DNA from: Geodermatophilus chilensis
Lineage (GTDB): Bacteria > Actinomycetota > Actinomycetes > Mycobacteriales > Geodermatophilaceae
Assembly: GCF_002802985.1 (NCBI RefSeq)
Contig: NZ_NVPT01000002.1
Coordinates: forward strand, 1 to 64,000
Direction: 5' to 3'
DNA length: 64,000 nt
The notes under the pieces are model-generated. The model searched no databases. It was not told the DNA's origin and saw nothing but the letters and a program-made list of their open reading frames with translations. Positions 8,299-16,853 of the stretch are shown here, piece after piece. A program made the translations under genes and the position numbers. The stretch's first letter is position 1; each line of letters begins with the position of its first letter.

Positions 8299-9244
8299 GG
8301 GCCCGCCTGATCCGTGGGTCGAGGACGCCGTAGGAGAGGTCGATGAGTAGGTTGGTGAGCACGTAGATCACCGCGATCACCAGCACGGCTCCCTGCACCA
8401 TGGTGAAGTCGCCGGTGTTGGCGGCGCCGATGACGAGCGACCCCATTCCAGGGAGCGCGAACAGGTACTCGACGATCACGGTGCTGCCGATCAGCCGCCC
8501 GAGGCTGATGCCCAGCAACGTGATCATGGAGAACGACGAGGGACGCAGTGCGTCGCTGAACAGGATGTGCCGCGCTGACATGCCCTTCGCCTTCGCGGCG
8601 AGGATGAAGTCCTCCTGCAAAGTGGTGATCAGGTCGTTGCGGAGGATGCGCGTGAACAGCGCCGTCTCGGCCAGCGCGATCACCAGGGCTGGGAGGAAGG
8701 CGTGGTACAGGTTGTCCCCGAGGCTCTCGCTGATGCGCACCCACTGACCTCGTGGGAACCAGCCGAGTTGGTTGGCGAACACCATGATGATCAGCAGGCC
8801 GGCCAGGAAGCTGGGCACCGAGAGCACACCGAAGGAACCAGCGCTGATCACCCGGTCGACCCGCCCCCCGGCGCGGTGCGCAGACCACATCGCCAGCGGG
8901 ATGGAGAAGAGCAACGCCATCGCCATGCCCAGGACGGCGAGTTCCACGCTGACGGGCAGAGCGGCGGCGATCCGGTCCAGCACATCGGTGTACGGCGGCA
9001 CGACGGTCCTCCCGAGGTCACCGGCGACCGCTGAGCCGAGCCAGTCGAGGTACCGCACCGGCAACGCATCGTTCAACCCGAGTTCTTCTCGGACCGCTGC
9101 GTACTCCGCCGGTTCGCGCCCCTGCCCGAGGATCGAGACAGCCGGATCGTTGGGAAGCAACGAGACGAGCATGAAGGTGCCGAAGCTGACGATCAGCAGC
9201 ACCGCTGCGAGCTCGCCCACTTTCTTCAGCAGGATGGGGCCCAT
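8291..9244 (-). CDS. ABC transporter permease (OppB/DppB-like)
   Basis: 317 residues from ATG 9244 with a GGAGGGCG ribosome site. The N-terminal membrane helix is followed by the OppB hallmark LLPNDPAVSILGQ and a periplasmic segment. The transport domain has the cytoplasmic EAA-like loop AKAKGMSARHILFSDALRPS near residue 215. It is the first gene of the importer operon. The 342-bp region upstream (9245-9586) is shared with the divergent SDR gene at 9587 and carries two copies of the cluster box. Confidence 0.87.
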   Translation of the reverse strand: MGPILLKKVGELAAVLLIVSFGTFMLVSLLPNDPAVSILGQGREPAEYAAVREELGLNDALPVRYLDWLGSAVAGDLGRTVVPPYTDVLDRIAAALPVSVELAVLGMAMALLFSIPLAMWSAHRAGGRVDRVISAGSFGVLSVPSFLAGLLIIMVFANQLGWFPRGQWVRISESLGDNLYHAFLPALVIALAETALFTRILRNDLITTLQEDFILAAKAKGMSARHILFSDALRPSSFSMITLLGISLGRLIGSTVIVEYLFALPGMGSLVIGAANTGDFTMVQGAVLVIAVIYVLTNLLIDLSYGVLDPRIRRAHV

Positions 9245-9420
9245 CGCGCCCTCCTTCCTTCACACGTCGGGGGTACGGACGACGACGGGGATCCGCGGAA
9301 CTCCGGGCTCGGACGTCGTCCCCGCTGCCTCGACACGAGCCCTCACGAGCCCGCGGGCGAGCAGCAGGCTTTGCGTCCGGGGACAAGGAAACCAAGCTCC
9401 CCCGCCGGCGGCGTGACCCA

Positions 9421-9435
9421 TCCCACTGATCGGTA
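9421..9435. promoter_or_regulatory. 15-bp palindromic box, copy 3 (TCCCACTGATCGGTA)
   Basis: It lies in the 342-bp divergent region 9245-9586 between the ABC importer operon and the SDR gene. No small gene is supported in this region. A further short hairpin (CCCACC/GGTGGG) lies at 9493-9506. Confidence 0.45.
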
Positions 9436-9508
9436 CAGGGGGTGCGGCCGGTACGGCGCCTGACCACCGAAGCCCTGGGTGGCGAGGCAAGTCCCACCGT
9501 GGTGGGTA

Positions 9509-9523
9509 TCCCGCTGACCGAGA
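9509..9523. promoter_or_regulatory. 15-bp palindromic box, copy 4 (TCCCGCTGACCGAGA)
   Basis: It lies 63 bp upstream of the SDR start at 9587. The left arm is perfect and the right arm has one mismatch. Confidence 0.45.
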
Positions 9524-9586
9524 GCCGGCCCTGGGCCTCTGGAGAGCGTTCCTACCCTCAGCGAGCCATCGACGACGAGGACGGGT

Positions 9587-10354
9587 ATGAGCACTGCGCT
9601 GGGCTTTTCGGAACGAACGGTGCTGGTCACCGGTGGCACCAAGGGGATCGGCTTCGAGATCGCCTCGACCTTCCTCGCCGCAGGGGCCGAGGTGGTCGTC
9701 TGCGGGCGCACCGAGCCGGCGAGCCTGGCGTCGGCCGGGGGCCGGACGGCGACGTTCGTGCCCGCAGACGTCCGGGACGCGGCACAGGCCCGCTCACTGG
9801 TCGGGGCCACGGTGGAGCGGTTCGGCCGCCTCGACGTGCTGGTCAACAACGCCGGCGGCTCACCCGACGCCGATGCGGCGACCGTCTCCCCGCGGTTCGT
9901 CGAGAAGATCGTGGCGCTCAACCTGCTCGCGCCCTTCTACGTCGCACAGGCCGCCAACGCGGTCATGCAGGAGCAGGAGTCCGGCGGCGCGATCGTCAAC
10001 ATCGGCAGCGTCTCCGCCCACGATCCGCAGCCGGGTACGGCGGCCTACACCGCGGCGAAGGCCGGACTGCTCGCACTGACCCGGGCGCTGGCCCTGGAGT
10101 GGGCACCGAAGGTCCGTGTCAACCACATCACCACCGGCCTGATCCGGACGGAGTCCGCGGCATCGGTCTACGGCGAGGACGGCGGCGCCACGGTGGCCGC
10201 GGTGATCCCGATGCAGCGCATGGCCGTGCCGGCGGACATCGCGCGAACCTGCTTGTACCTCGCGAGTGATCTGGCCGGCTACGTGACCGGATCGGATCTG
10301 GCCGTGCACGGTGGTGGGGAGTTCCCGGCCCGGTACCTCGTCACGCGCTCCTGA
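9587..10354 (+). CDS. Short-chain dehydrogenase/reductase (classical SDR)
   Basis: 255 residues. The nucleotide-binding motif TGGTKGIG is near residue 15, NNAG near residue 88 and the catalytic YTAAK near residue 153, preceded by the Ser of GSVSAHDPQPG. The C-terminus ends VHGGGEFPARYLV, where classical SDRs have a conserved DGG. It is an NAD(P)-dependent oxidoreductase for a hydroxyl or keto group; a steroid or hydroxyacyl-CoA substrate is suggested only by context. It is a single gene, divergent from the ABC importer and convergent with the MaoC gene, separated from it by a strong bidirectional terminator. Confidence 0.85.
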   Translation: MSTALGFSERTVLVTGGTKGIGFEIASTFLAAGAEVVVCGRTEPASLASAGGRTATFVPADVRDAAQARSLVGATVERFGRLDVLVNNAGGSPDADAATVSPRFVEKIVALNLLAPFYVAQAANAVMQEQESGGAIVNIGSVSAHDPQPGTAAYTAAKAGLLALTRALALEWAPKVRVNHITTGLIRTESAASVYGEDGGATVAAVIPMQRMAVPADIARTCLYLASDLAGYVTGSDLAVHGGGEFPARYLVTRS

Positions 10355-10361
10355 CCGGTTC

Positions 10362-10406
10362 TCCGGATTCCGCCCCGGCCGCCGGACGGCCGGGGCGGAA
10401 TCCGGA
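10362..10406. terminator. Bidirectional terminator hairpin
   Basis: A perfect 20-bp stem (10362-10381 with 10387-10406) and a 5-base loop, exactly filling the gap between the convergent SDR and MaoC stops. Confidence 0.85.
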
Positions 10407-10408
10407 GA

Positions 10409-11221
10409 TCAGTGGAAGCGGACCCGGCCGCCGGAGACCACCGGGCGCTCGCCGTCGCTGACCTCGAACGCTGCCGCCCGGCCGTCCGACCAGGCCACCA
10501 CGTCCAGCCGGTCCCCGGGGAACACCGGCGCACTGAAACGACCGTCGAGTTCCACCAAGGCGGCCGGGTGCGCGCCCAGGGAACGGGCCAGTGCCAGCGT
10601 GCTCGCCGCCAGCGTGCACAACCCGTGCAGGAACGGCCGCGGCTGGCCCGCGGCGCGGGCCGCGTCCGGGTCAACGTGCATGTGGTGGCGATCGCCCAGC
10701 AGCCGATAGAGCGCGGCCTGGTTGGCCGCGGTGGCCATCTCGGTGACCATGTCCGGAGCGCCGTCGGGCCGCACCGTGCTCGCGGGACCGCGCTCGCCTC
10801 CGAAGCCTCCGCAGCCGGGGGCGAACAGCGCCCAGGTGGCGACGAACGCCTCGCTCTCGACGACGACGTCGAACACCGCCGCCGAGCCCTTGTCCCACAC
10901 ATCGCCGACCCGCGCCCGTAGCTCAAGTGTGCCAGCGCGCGGCAGCGGCGCCAGCACCTGCAGCCGCTGGGAGCCGTGCACCGCCGTACGGACGTCGAAG
11001 GCGCCTTGCGACCCGAGCGCATCCGGCGCCCACTGGGCGAGGGTGAGGGCGAAGGTGGGCAGCACCCGCAGCCGCTCCTCGAACACCAGGTCCAGCTCAT
11101 CGGCGCCAGCACCGACGGCGAGGGCGTAGAGGATCGCGTCGCGCTCGTCCCACGAGACGGTGCGGACGCCGAGCTCCTGCCCGGCCCACTCCCCCGCAGT
11201 CCGAGCTCGCGCGGCGCTCAC
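10409..11221 (-). CDS. MaoC-family enoyl-CoA hydratase (double hotdog, ChsH3/HsdH type)
   Basis: 270 residues. The start is GTG 11221, overlapping the FadE27-like stop as GTGA; longer readings run into sequence antisense in character with no homology. The C-terminal hotdog holds the hydratase-2 region LLGDRHHMHVDPDAARAAG (Asp and His of the D-x4-H dyad, with the usual Asn-Pro replaced by His-Met) followed by PFLHGL. The N-terminal hotdog is a degenerate partner. It hydrates an enoyl-CoA, probably of the steroid side chain, since it ends the operon with the two acyl-CoA dehydrogenases and the CoA ligase. It is a paralogue of the gene at 31041-31913. Confidence 0.82.
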   Translation of the reverse strand: MSAARARTAGEWAGQELGVRTVSWDERDAILYALAVGAGADELDLVFEERLRVLPTFALTLAQWAPDALGSQGAFDVRTAVHGSQRLQVLAPLPRAGTLELRARVGDVWDKGSAAVFDVVVESEAFVATWALFAPGCGGFGGERGPASTVRPDGAPDMVTEMATAANQAALYRLLGDRHHMHVDPDAARAAGQPRPFLHGLCTLAASTLALARSLGAHPAALVELDGRFSAPVFPGDRLDVVAWSDGRAAAFEVSDGERPVVSGGRVRFH

Positions 11222-12324
11222 CCGGCGCTCCGGGCGAGGACGGCACCGAGGCGGGTAAGGACGGCGCTCGGACCGCCCAAGGTCCCGGCGAGCTGCTTGC
11301 CCCAGAGGAAGTGCCGGTGGACCGGGTAGTCGACGTCCACGCCGATGCCACCGTGCACGTGCTGCACCCGGTGGACCACGTCCAGCCCGCCCTCGCGCGC
11401 CCACCAGGCGGCGACCAGCGCCGCGGCCTCGGCGCCCGGGGTGGCGTCGTCGAGATCCGCGACCGCCTGCCAGAGCGTCACCCGCAGCGTGGCGATCCGG
11501 ATGTAGCAGTCGGCGAGCTGGTGCTGCACCGCCTGGAAGGTCCCCAGTGGCCGGCCGAACTGCTCGCGCTCGCTCGTGTACCGCGCGGCGTACGTGAGGG
11601 CACCCTCGGTGACACCCAGCTGGAGCGCGGCCAGGGCGACGGCGGCCTGCCGCAGCACGGTGTCGAGCACACCGCTGCCCGGCGTGCCGAGGACGGAGGC
11701 GGGAACGCCGTCGAGCTCCAGGTGCCCGGACCGGTCGTGCGTGGTGGTCTCCGCGGCGGTCCAGGCGACGCCATCGGCGGCTGGGTCGACGACGAACAGC
11801 CCGGTGCCCTGCTCGGTGGCCGCGGCCACGAGTACGCCGGCTGCGCCGAACGGCGACGGGACGACGGCCTTGGTGCCGGTCAGCCGCCATGCGTCACCGT
11901 CGGGCTTGCCCGCGCACCCGGGCGCGGACGGCTCGACGGGTCCGAACTCCTCGAGCGCCACGGTGAGCCGGGCAGTTCCGTCGACCGCGCCGGGCAGCAG
12001 GGCGGCCCGCTGGTCCGGGCTGCCGGAGGCGGCGATGGCGAAGGCAGCAATCACATGCGGCCACACCGGAACCGGGGCGACGACGCGGCCCTGCTCTTCG
12101 AGCAGCACGCACAAGGCGCCGAGTCCCAGGCCCGCGCCACCGTCGTCCTCGGGGACGGCGATGCCGAGCAGCCCGGCGTCGCCGAGCGACCGCCACAAAG
12201 CTTCGTCGAACCGCAGCTCGCCGGTCTCCACGGCGCGGATCCGGCCGGGCGTGGCCCGGTCGGTGAAGATCTCGCGCGCCAGGTCGCGGACGGCCGCGAG
12301 TTCCTCGTCGAGGCTGAAGTCCAT
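11218..12324 (-). CDS. fadE27: Acyl-CoA dehydrogenase, FadE27/ChsE5-like subunit
   Basis: 368 residues with an acyl-CoA dehydrogenase fold. The N-terminal phrase IAVPEDDGGAGLG and the C-terminal HVHGGIGVDVDYPVHRHFLWGKQ are typical of the small subunit of the alpha2-beta2 steroid dehydrogenases of actinobacteria. In M. tuberculosis fadE26-fadE27-fadD17 are adjacent and encode the ChsE4-ChsE5 enzyme, which desaturates steroid side-chain CoA esters; here the same three genes lie together. That order is the main reason for the name. A 103-bp gap separates it from the FadE26-like gene, and its stop overlaps the MaoC start. Confidence 0.8.
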   Translation of the reverse strand: MDFSLDEELAAVRDLAREIFTDRATPGRIRAVETGELRFDEALWRSLGDAGLLGIAVPEDDGGAGLGLGALCVLLEEQGRVVAPVPVWPHVIAAFAIAASGSPDQRAALLPGAVDGTARLTVALEEFGPVEPSAPGCAGKPDGDAWRLTGTKAVVPSPFGAAGVLVAAATEQGTGLFVVDPAADGVAWTAAETTTHDRSGHLELDGVPASVLGTPGSGVLDTVLRQAAVALAALQLGVTEGALTYAARYTSEREQFGRPLGTFQAVQHQLADCYIRIATLRVTLWQAVADLDDATPGAEAAALVAAWWAREGGLDVVHRVQHVHGGIGVDVDYPVHRHFLWGKQLAGTLGGPSAVLTRLGAVLARSAG

Positions 12325-12427
12325 CAGGAACCCTTCCGCGGTTTCGGCCGGAGAACCGGCAGGGGGAGCTCGGGGCCGGCGTCGGGCGCGGAGGCGGTCG
12401 GGGCGTCGACCCGCCCCTGCACGGCGG

Positions 12428-13594
12428 TCACGCGGTCCGCCTCGGCCGCGGCAGGCCGAGCCCCTGGGTGGCGACCATGTCGCGGAGGATCTCGTTGACC
12501 CCGCCGCCGAAGGTGTTGACGATCCCCTGCCGGGACAGCTGCTCCACCTGGCCGGCGAGCGCCGCGCCGGGCGACTCGGGCCGGATCCGCCCAGCCGCGC
12601 CGAGGACGTCGGTCAGCGTGCGCTGGACGTCGATGTGGGTCTCCGTGCCGTACGCCTTGACCGCCCCGGCGTCAGCGCCGGTGAGCGTGCCGTTGGCGAC
12701 CGCGCTGGTCATCTTCCAGTTCAGCAGCCGCATCGCCTCAAGCTTCGCGTGCGTGCGGGCAAGATCCCGCTGCACCCACGGCAGTTCGCTGGTGCCGTTT
12801 TCCCGGGCCCAGTCCCGCACCTGCTCCCAGAGCGCGATCATCCGGCCGCCGAGCGCGGCGAGGCCGATCCGTTCGTGGTTGAGCTGGGTGGTGAGCAGAC
12901 TCCAGCCGCCGTTGACCTCGCCGATGACGTTCCCGGCCGGGACGCGGATGCCGCTGTAGTAGGTGGCCGTGACCTGCAGGCCGCCGACGGTCTGGATCGG
13001 GCTCCAGGAGAAGCCGGGGTCGCCGGTCGGGACGATGAGGATCGAGATGCCCTTGTGCTTGGGGGCGTCGGGGTCGGTGTGGGCCGCCAACCACACATAG
13101 TCGGCGGTGTTGGCGCCGCTGGTGAAGATCTTGCTGCCATCGATGACGAACTCGTCGCCGTCGCGCACGGCCCGCGTTGTCAGCGAGGCGAGATCGGTGC
13201 CCGCTCCCGGCTCGGTGTAGCCGATGGCGAACACGATGTCGCCGGCCAGGATGCCCGGCAGGTAGCGCTGCTTCTGCTCCTCGGTACCGTGCGCCATCAG
13301 GGTCGGACCGACGGTGTTGACCGTGACAAACGGGAACGGCAGCCCGGCGCGTTGCACCTCGTCGAAGAACACGTACTGCTCCTCGACCGAGCGACCCTGG
13401 CCGCCATACTCGACCGGCCAGCCGATGCCGAGCCAACCGTCCTCGCCCAGCCGCTTGACCACCTCGCGGAACCGCGGCCCGCCCACGCCGGCCTCGCCGA
13501 CGCGGCGGCGCTCGTCCTCGGGCAGCAGCGTCGTGAAGTACCCCCGCAGCTCGGCGCGCAGCTCACGCTGGGCGGCGGTCTCCCGCAGGTCCAT
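12428..13594 (-). CDS. fadE26: Acyl-CoA dehydrogenase, FadE26/ChsE4-like subunit
   Basis: 388 residues. It shows the acyl-CoA dehydrogenase motifs GYTEPGAGTDLASL (near residue 133) and KIFTSGANTADYVWLA, the Arg/Glu-bearing QLNHERIGLA (about residue 243), and a C-terminal NTFGGGVNEILRDMVA with LGLPR. It is expected to form the heterotetramer with the downstream FadE27-like protein and introduce the alpha-beta double bond in steroid side-chain CoA thioesters, using FAD and passing electrons to ETF. It follows fadD17 by 29 bp. FadE29/ChsE2 is the other close family, represented here by the paralogue at 20265. Confidence 0.8.
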   Translation of the reverse strand: MDLRETAAQRELRAELRGYFTTLLPEDERRRVGEAGVGGPRFREVVKRLGEDGWLGIGWPVEYGGQGRSVEEQYVFFDEVQRAGLPFPFVTVNTVGPTLMAHGTEEQKQRYLPGILAGDIVFAIGYTEPGAGTDLASLTTRAVRDGDEFVIDGSKIFTSGANTADYVWLAAHTDPDAPKHKGISILIVPTGDPGFSWSPIQTVGGLQVTATYYSGIRVPAGNVIGEVNGGWSLLTTQLNHERIGLAALGGRMIALWEQVRDWARENGTSELPWVQRDLARTHAKLEAMRLLNWKMTSAVANGTLTGADAGAVKAYGTETHIDVQRTLTDVLGAAGRIRPESPGAALAGQVEQLSRQGIVNTFGGGVNEILRDMVATQGLGLPRPRRTA

Positions 13595-13623
13595 CGATGC
13601 CTCTTCTCTCAGAGTGGGCCCGC

Positions 13624-15303
13624 TCAGGGCAGGAAACGGAGCCGGCCGGCAGCGGCGAACTCCGCGCGCAGCGCCGTCTTGTCCGCGTCGGTCATGAGGG
13701 CGTAGACCGGCTCGCCACGGCCAGCCCAGCGGTACACCGGGTCGGCGGTGCGCCAGCCCTCGGCCTGCATCTCCTTCTTGCGCAACTTGCCCGAGCCGGT
13801 CGTGGGCAGCGCGGTCGAGACGCGCACGAAGCGGGGAACGCCCTTCGTGCCGAGGTCGGCCTGCTCGGCGAGGAACGCCGGCAGGTCCAGGTCGTCGAAC
13901 GCGGTGTCCTCGGGCAGCTCGAGCGCAGCCATCACCTGGTCGCCCGAGCGCGGGTCGGGGACGGCGAAGACGCCGGCGGCCAGCACCTGCGGGTGCCGGC
14001 GCAGCACCCGCTCGGTGAGCAGCGCGGAGATGTTCTCGCCGTCGACCCTGATCCAGTCACCGGACCGGCCGGCGAAGTACAGGTAGCCCTGCTCATCGAC
14101 GTAGCCGAGATCGCCGGTCCAGTACCAGCCGTGGCGGACCCGCTCGGCGTCGGCGGCCGGGTTCTTCCAGTAGCCCTCGAAGGTGGCTGCTCCGGCCTTG
14201 TTGACCAGCTCCCCGATCGCCTCCTCGGCGTTCAGCACCCGGCCGTACCGGTCCTGGCGGGCCGGCGGGCAGCCCTCCCCGGTCTCGGGGTCGACGATGC
14301 ACACGCCGTCGTGCGCCGGGCGGCCGAGCGCGGCCACCGGCCCCTCGGGGTCGAGCCGGACGAGGCCGGCGCCCTCGCTGGAGCCGTACCCCTCGTAGAG
14401 CTTCGCGCCGAAGCGCCGCTTGAACTCCGCCTGGTCCTCGGGCGACGCCTCGGTGCCGAAGCCGTGGGTGAGCCGGTTGTCGGCGTCGTCGGGCTGTTCG
14501 GGCGTGGCAAGCACGTAGCTGATCGCCTTGCCGACGTAGGTGAAGTACGTGGCACCGTGGTCGCGGACGTCGGGCAGGAAGCGCGACGCGGAGAACTTGG
14601 GGGTGAGTGCGACGCACGCGCCGACGGCCAGCGACGGCGCCCACAGCGCCATGAGCGCGTTGCCGTGGAAGAGCGGCATACAGCAGTAGCTGACGTCGTC
14701 GCGGTCGATGTCGTACTTCGCCGCGTTGGTCCGGCCGAGCCACGCCAGCCGGCCCTGCGAGCAGCGTGCCGCCTTGGAGGCGCCGGTGGTTCCGGAGGTG
14801 AACAGCAGCAGCATCTGGGTCTGCGGGGTGATCCCGGGGTCGCGCACCGGCTGGGCGTCGAGGCCGGCCAGCCGCTCGGCATAGGCGGGGTCGTCGACCA
14901 GCAGGAACCGCTCGCGGGGAACCCCGACGTCCAGGCCGTCGAGCAGAGCCAGCCCGGCCCGGTCGGTGACGATCACCTTGCAGTCGGTGTGTCGCACCTC
15001 GGCCTCGAGGTACTCGCCGCGGCGGGTGGAGTTGATGCCGACGACCGATGCGCCGGCGAGCGCGGCGCCGCCCAGCCAGAAGATGAACTCGGGCACGTTC
15101 TCGAGCAGGATGCCGACGTGGAACGGGTCCTCGGTGCGCAGCTCACGGGCGAGCGCTGCGCGGACCGCGCTCTCGTGAACGACCTGGGCCCAGCTCCACA
15201 CCTGCTCCCGCGTGCGCAGGCCCGGGCGTTCGTCATCGGTGTGAGCCAGGAGGAGGTCGGCGACGGTCTCCGTGTAGGGCGACGCGGACAGCGGCGTGGT
15301 CAC
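13624..15303 (-). CDS. fadD17: Acyl-CoA synthetase, FadD17-like (steroid side chain)
   Basis: 559 residues. GTG 15303 overlaps the upstream stop as GTGA; a longer reading adds only Arg/Gly-rich sequence. ANL-family motifs are present: P-loop LLLFTSGTTGASKAA (about residue 178), YGSSEGAGL (about residue 352), WTGDLGYVDEQG, and the C-terminal catalytic Lys region TGSGKLRKKEM. It activates a carboxylate to the acyl-CoA via an acyl-adenylate. The FadD17 name rests on its place directly upstream of the FadE26/FadE27 pair, as in mycobacteria, and on the atypical ASKAARCSQGR after the P-loop. The likely substrate is a C24- or C26-oic steroid. Confidence 0.78.
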   Translation of the reverse strand: MTTPLSASPYTETVADLLLAHTDDERPGLRTREQVWSWAQVVHESAVRAALARELRTEDPFHVGILLENVPEFIFWLGGAALAGASVVGINSTRRGEYLEAEVRHTDCKVIVTDRAGLALLDGLDVGVPRERFLLVDDPAYAERLAGLDAQPVRDPGITPQTQMLLLFTSGTTGASKAARCSQGRLAWLGRTNAAKYDIDRDDVSYCCMPLFHGNALMALWAPSLAVGACVALTPKFSASRFLPDVRDHGATYFTYVGKAISYVLATPEQPDDADNRLTHGFGTEASPEDQAEFKRRFGAKLYEGYGSSEGAGLVRLDPEGPVAALGRPAHDGVCIVDPETGEGCPPARQDRYGRVLNAEEAIGELVNKAGAATFEGYWKNPAADAERVRHGWYWTGDLGYVDEQGYLYFAGRSGDWIRVDGENISALLTERVLRRHPQVLAAGVFAVPDPRSGDQVMAALELPEDTAFDDLDLPAFLAEQADLGTKGVPRFVRVSTALPTTGSGKLRKKEMQAEGWRTADPVYRWAGRGEPVYALMTDADKTALRAEFAAAGRLRFLP

Positions 15304-16586
15304 GCGCTGGTCTCCACCGCCGATACCGCCTCGGCGGTCTCGGCCGGCGCCGTGGTGACCGCCGGTGCAGCATCGGCGAACGGGCTGGGCCGGCCGGCGT
15401 CGACCAGGACGCACCGGCTGCCCCGGTAGATCGTCGTCATGCACTTGTTGTTGTGGTCACACAGGGACCGGGTGCGGGGCTCGGCCTGGATGCGGTTGAT
15501 CAGGTCCGGCTCGCGGAGCAGGGCGCGACCCATGGCGACGAACTCGAAGCCCTCCGCCATCGCGGTGTCCATGATCGCCCGATCAGTGATGCCGCCGAGC
15601 AGCACCATCGGCAGCGAGATCTGCGAGCGGATCTGCCGGGCGTCCTCGAGCAGGTAACCGTCGGTGTAGGGATAGGCGTGCAGGAACTTCTTGCCCACCA
15701 GCTTGATGCCGGTCTTCAGCGGCTCGGGCATGACACCGGCGAACTCGCGCAGCGGCGCGTCGCCCTTGAACAGGTACATGGGGTTGAGCAGCGAACTGCC
15801 GGCGGTGAGCTCCAGTGCGTCGAGCGAACCGGACTCCTCCAGCCAGCGCGAGACGGTGACGGCCTCGTCCAGCCAGAACCCACCGGGCACGCCGTCGTCC
15901 ATGTTCAACTTGGCGAGGATGGCGATCCGGTCGCCGACCGCGGCGCGCACCGCCCGCATGATCTCCAGCGCGAACCGGGCCCGGTTGGCCAGCTTGCCGC
16001 CGTACTCGTCGTCCCGGTGGTTGATCCGGGGGCTGAGGAACGAGCTGGCCAGGTAGTTGTGGCCCAGGTGCACCTCGACGGCGTCGAACCCGGCCTCGAC
16101 GGCCATCCGGGCGGCGTGCGCGTGCGCCTCGACGATGCGGGCGATGTCGGTCTGGCTCGCCGGCTTGGTGAAGCTCAGCGTCGTCTTGTGGAAGTGCCGG
16201 CTGGGCGCCAGCGCGGGCAGCCCGTTGGCCTTGGGCGAGGCGACCGGACCCGCGTGCCCGATCTGGGCGGAGACCGCCGCGCCCTCGGCGTGCACGGCTT
16301 CGGTCAGCTTGCGCAGCCCGGGCAGCGCCTCGGGCCGCCACAGGATCTGGTGCCGGTCGGTCCGGCCCTCGGGGGCGACCGCGCAGTAGGCGACCGTCGT
16401 CATACCGACGCCGCCGGCTGCGTACGCGACATGGAAGTCGATGAGCTTGTCCGTGACCAGGTTGTCGCGGCTGAGACCCTCGTAGGTGGCGGCCTTGATG
16501 GTGCGGTTCCGCAGCGTCACCGGGCCCAGCCGGGCGGGGGCGAAGACGTCGGGCGTCTCCGATCGCGGGAGGGGGGTGAGGGTCAC
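15300..16586 (-). CDS. Old Yellow Enzyme family NADH:flavin oxidoreductase
   Basis: 428 residues from GTG 16586, with GGAGG 8 bases upstream. The FMN TIM barrel shows RLGPVTLRNRTIKAAT at the N-terminus, QIGHAG, the active-site region GFDAVEVHLGHNYLASSFLSP near residue 185 and GGITDRAIMD near residue 325. After the barrel a Cys cluster CDHNNKCMTTIYRGSRC recalls, but does not match, the 4Fe-4S motif of dienoyl-CoA reductase-type relatives. The family includes bile-acid BaiC/BaiH-type enoyl reductases. It heads the fadD17-fadE26-fadE27 operon, so reduction or isomerisation of a conjugated steroid enone or enoyl-CoA is plausible. The exact reaction is unknown. Confidence 0.78.
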   Translation of the reverse strand: MTLTPLPRSETPDVFAPARLGPVTLRNRTIKAATYEGLSRDNLVTDKLIDFHVAYAAGGVGMTTVAYCAVAPEGRTDRHQILWRPEALPGLRKLTEAVHAEGAAVSAQIGHAGPVASPKANGLPALAPSRHFHKTTLSFTKPASQTDIARIVEAHAHAARMAVEAGFDAVEVHLGHNYLASSFLSPRINHRDDEYGGKLANRARFALEIMRAVRAAVGDRIAILAKLNMDDGVPGGFWLDEAVTVSRWLEESGSLDALELTAGSSLLNPMYLFKGDAPLREFAGVMPEPLKTGIKLVGKKFLHAYPYTDGYLLEDARQIRSQISLPMVLLGGITDRAIMDTAMAEGFEFVAMGRALLREPDLINRIQAEPRTRSLCDHNNKCMTTIYRGSRCVLVDAGRPSPFADAAPAVTTAPAETAEAVSAVETSA

Positions 16587-16696
16587 GGGCGGTACCTCCA
16601 CGAGATCTTCGGCAACCGGTTGGCGGCGGTGCCGGGACGGCAAACCGGCTCGGCACGGCGACGCTAACGAGGCCCGCGGCCATGGACCGGCGGCGA

Positions 16697-16711
16697 TCCC
16701 GCTGATCGGGA
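16697..16711. promoter_or_regulatory. 15-bp palindromic box, copy 5 (TCCCGCTGATCGGGA)
   Basis: Perfect arms, 110 bp upstream of the OYE-family start, in the 267-bp divergent region 16587-16853. It is one of a pair with copy 6, centre to centre 70 bp. Confidence 0.6.
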
Positions 16712-16766
16712 GGCGGACGGACGACGTCGACCGCCCGCAGGGCACGGTGCCCTGCATCACAGTCCG

Positions 16767-16781
16767 TCCCGCTCATCGGGA
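16767..16781. promoter_or_regulatory. 15-bp palindromic box, copy 6 (TCCCGCTCATCGGGA)
   Basis: Perfect arms, 72 bp upstream of the acyl-CoA synthetase ATG at 16854. Confidence 0.6.
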
Positions 16782-16853
16782 ACACTGATCCACGGGCTCG
16801 GCCGCTGGTGAGGATGGCGGCGCACCAGCCCTGTCCCCGAGGCCACCGGAGCG

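Noticed and set aside
9245-9586. A small gene in the divergent spacer
   Set aside because: Open frames here have no ribosome site and low-complexity translations. The region is better explained as two promoters with box copies.
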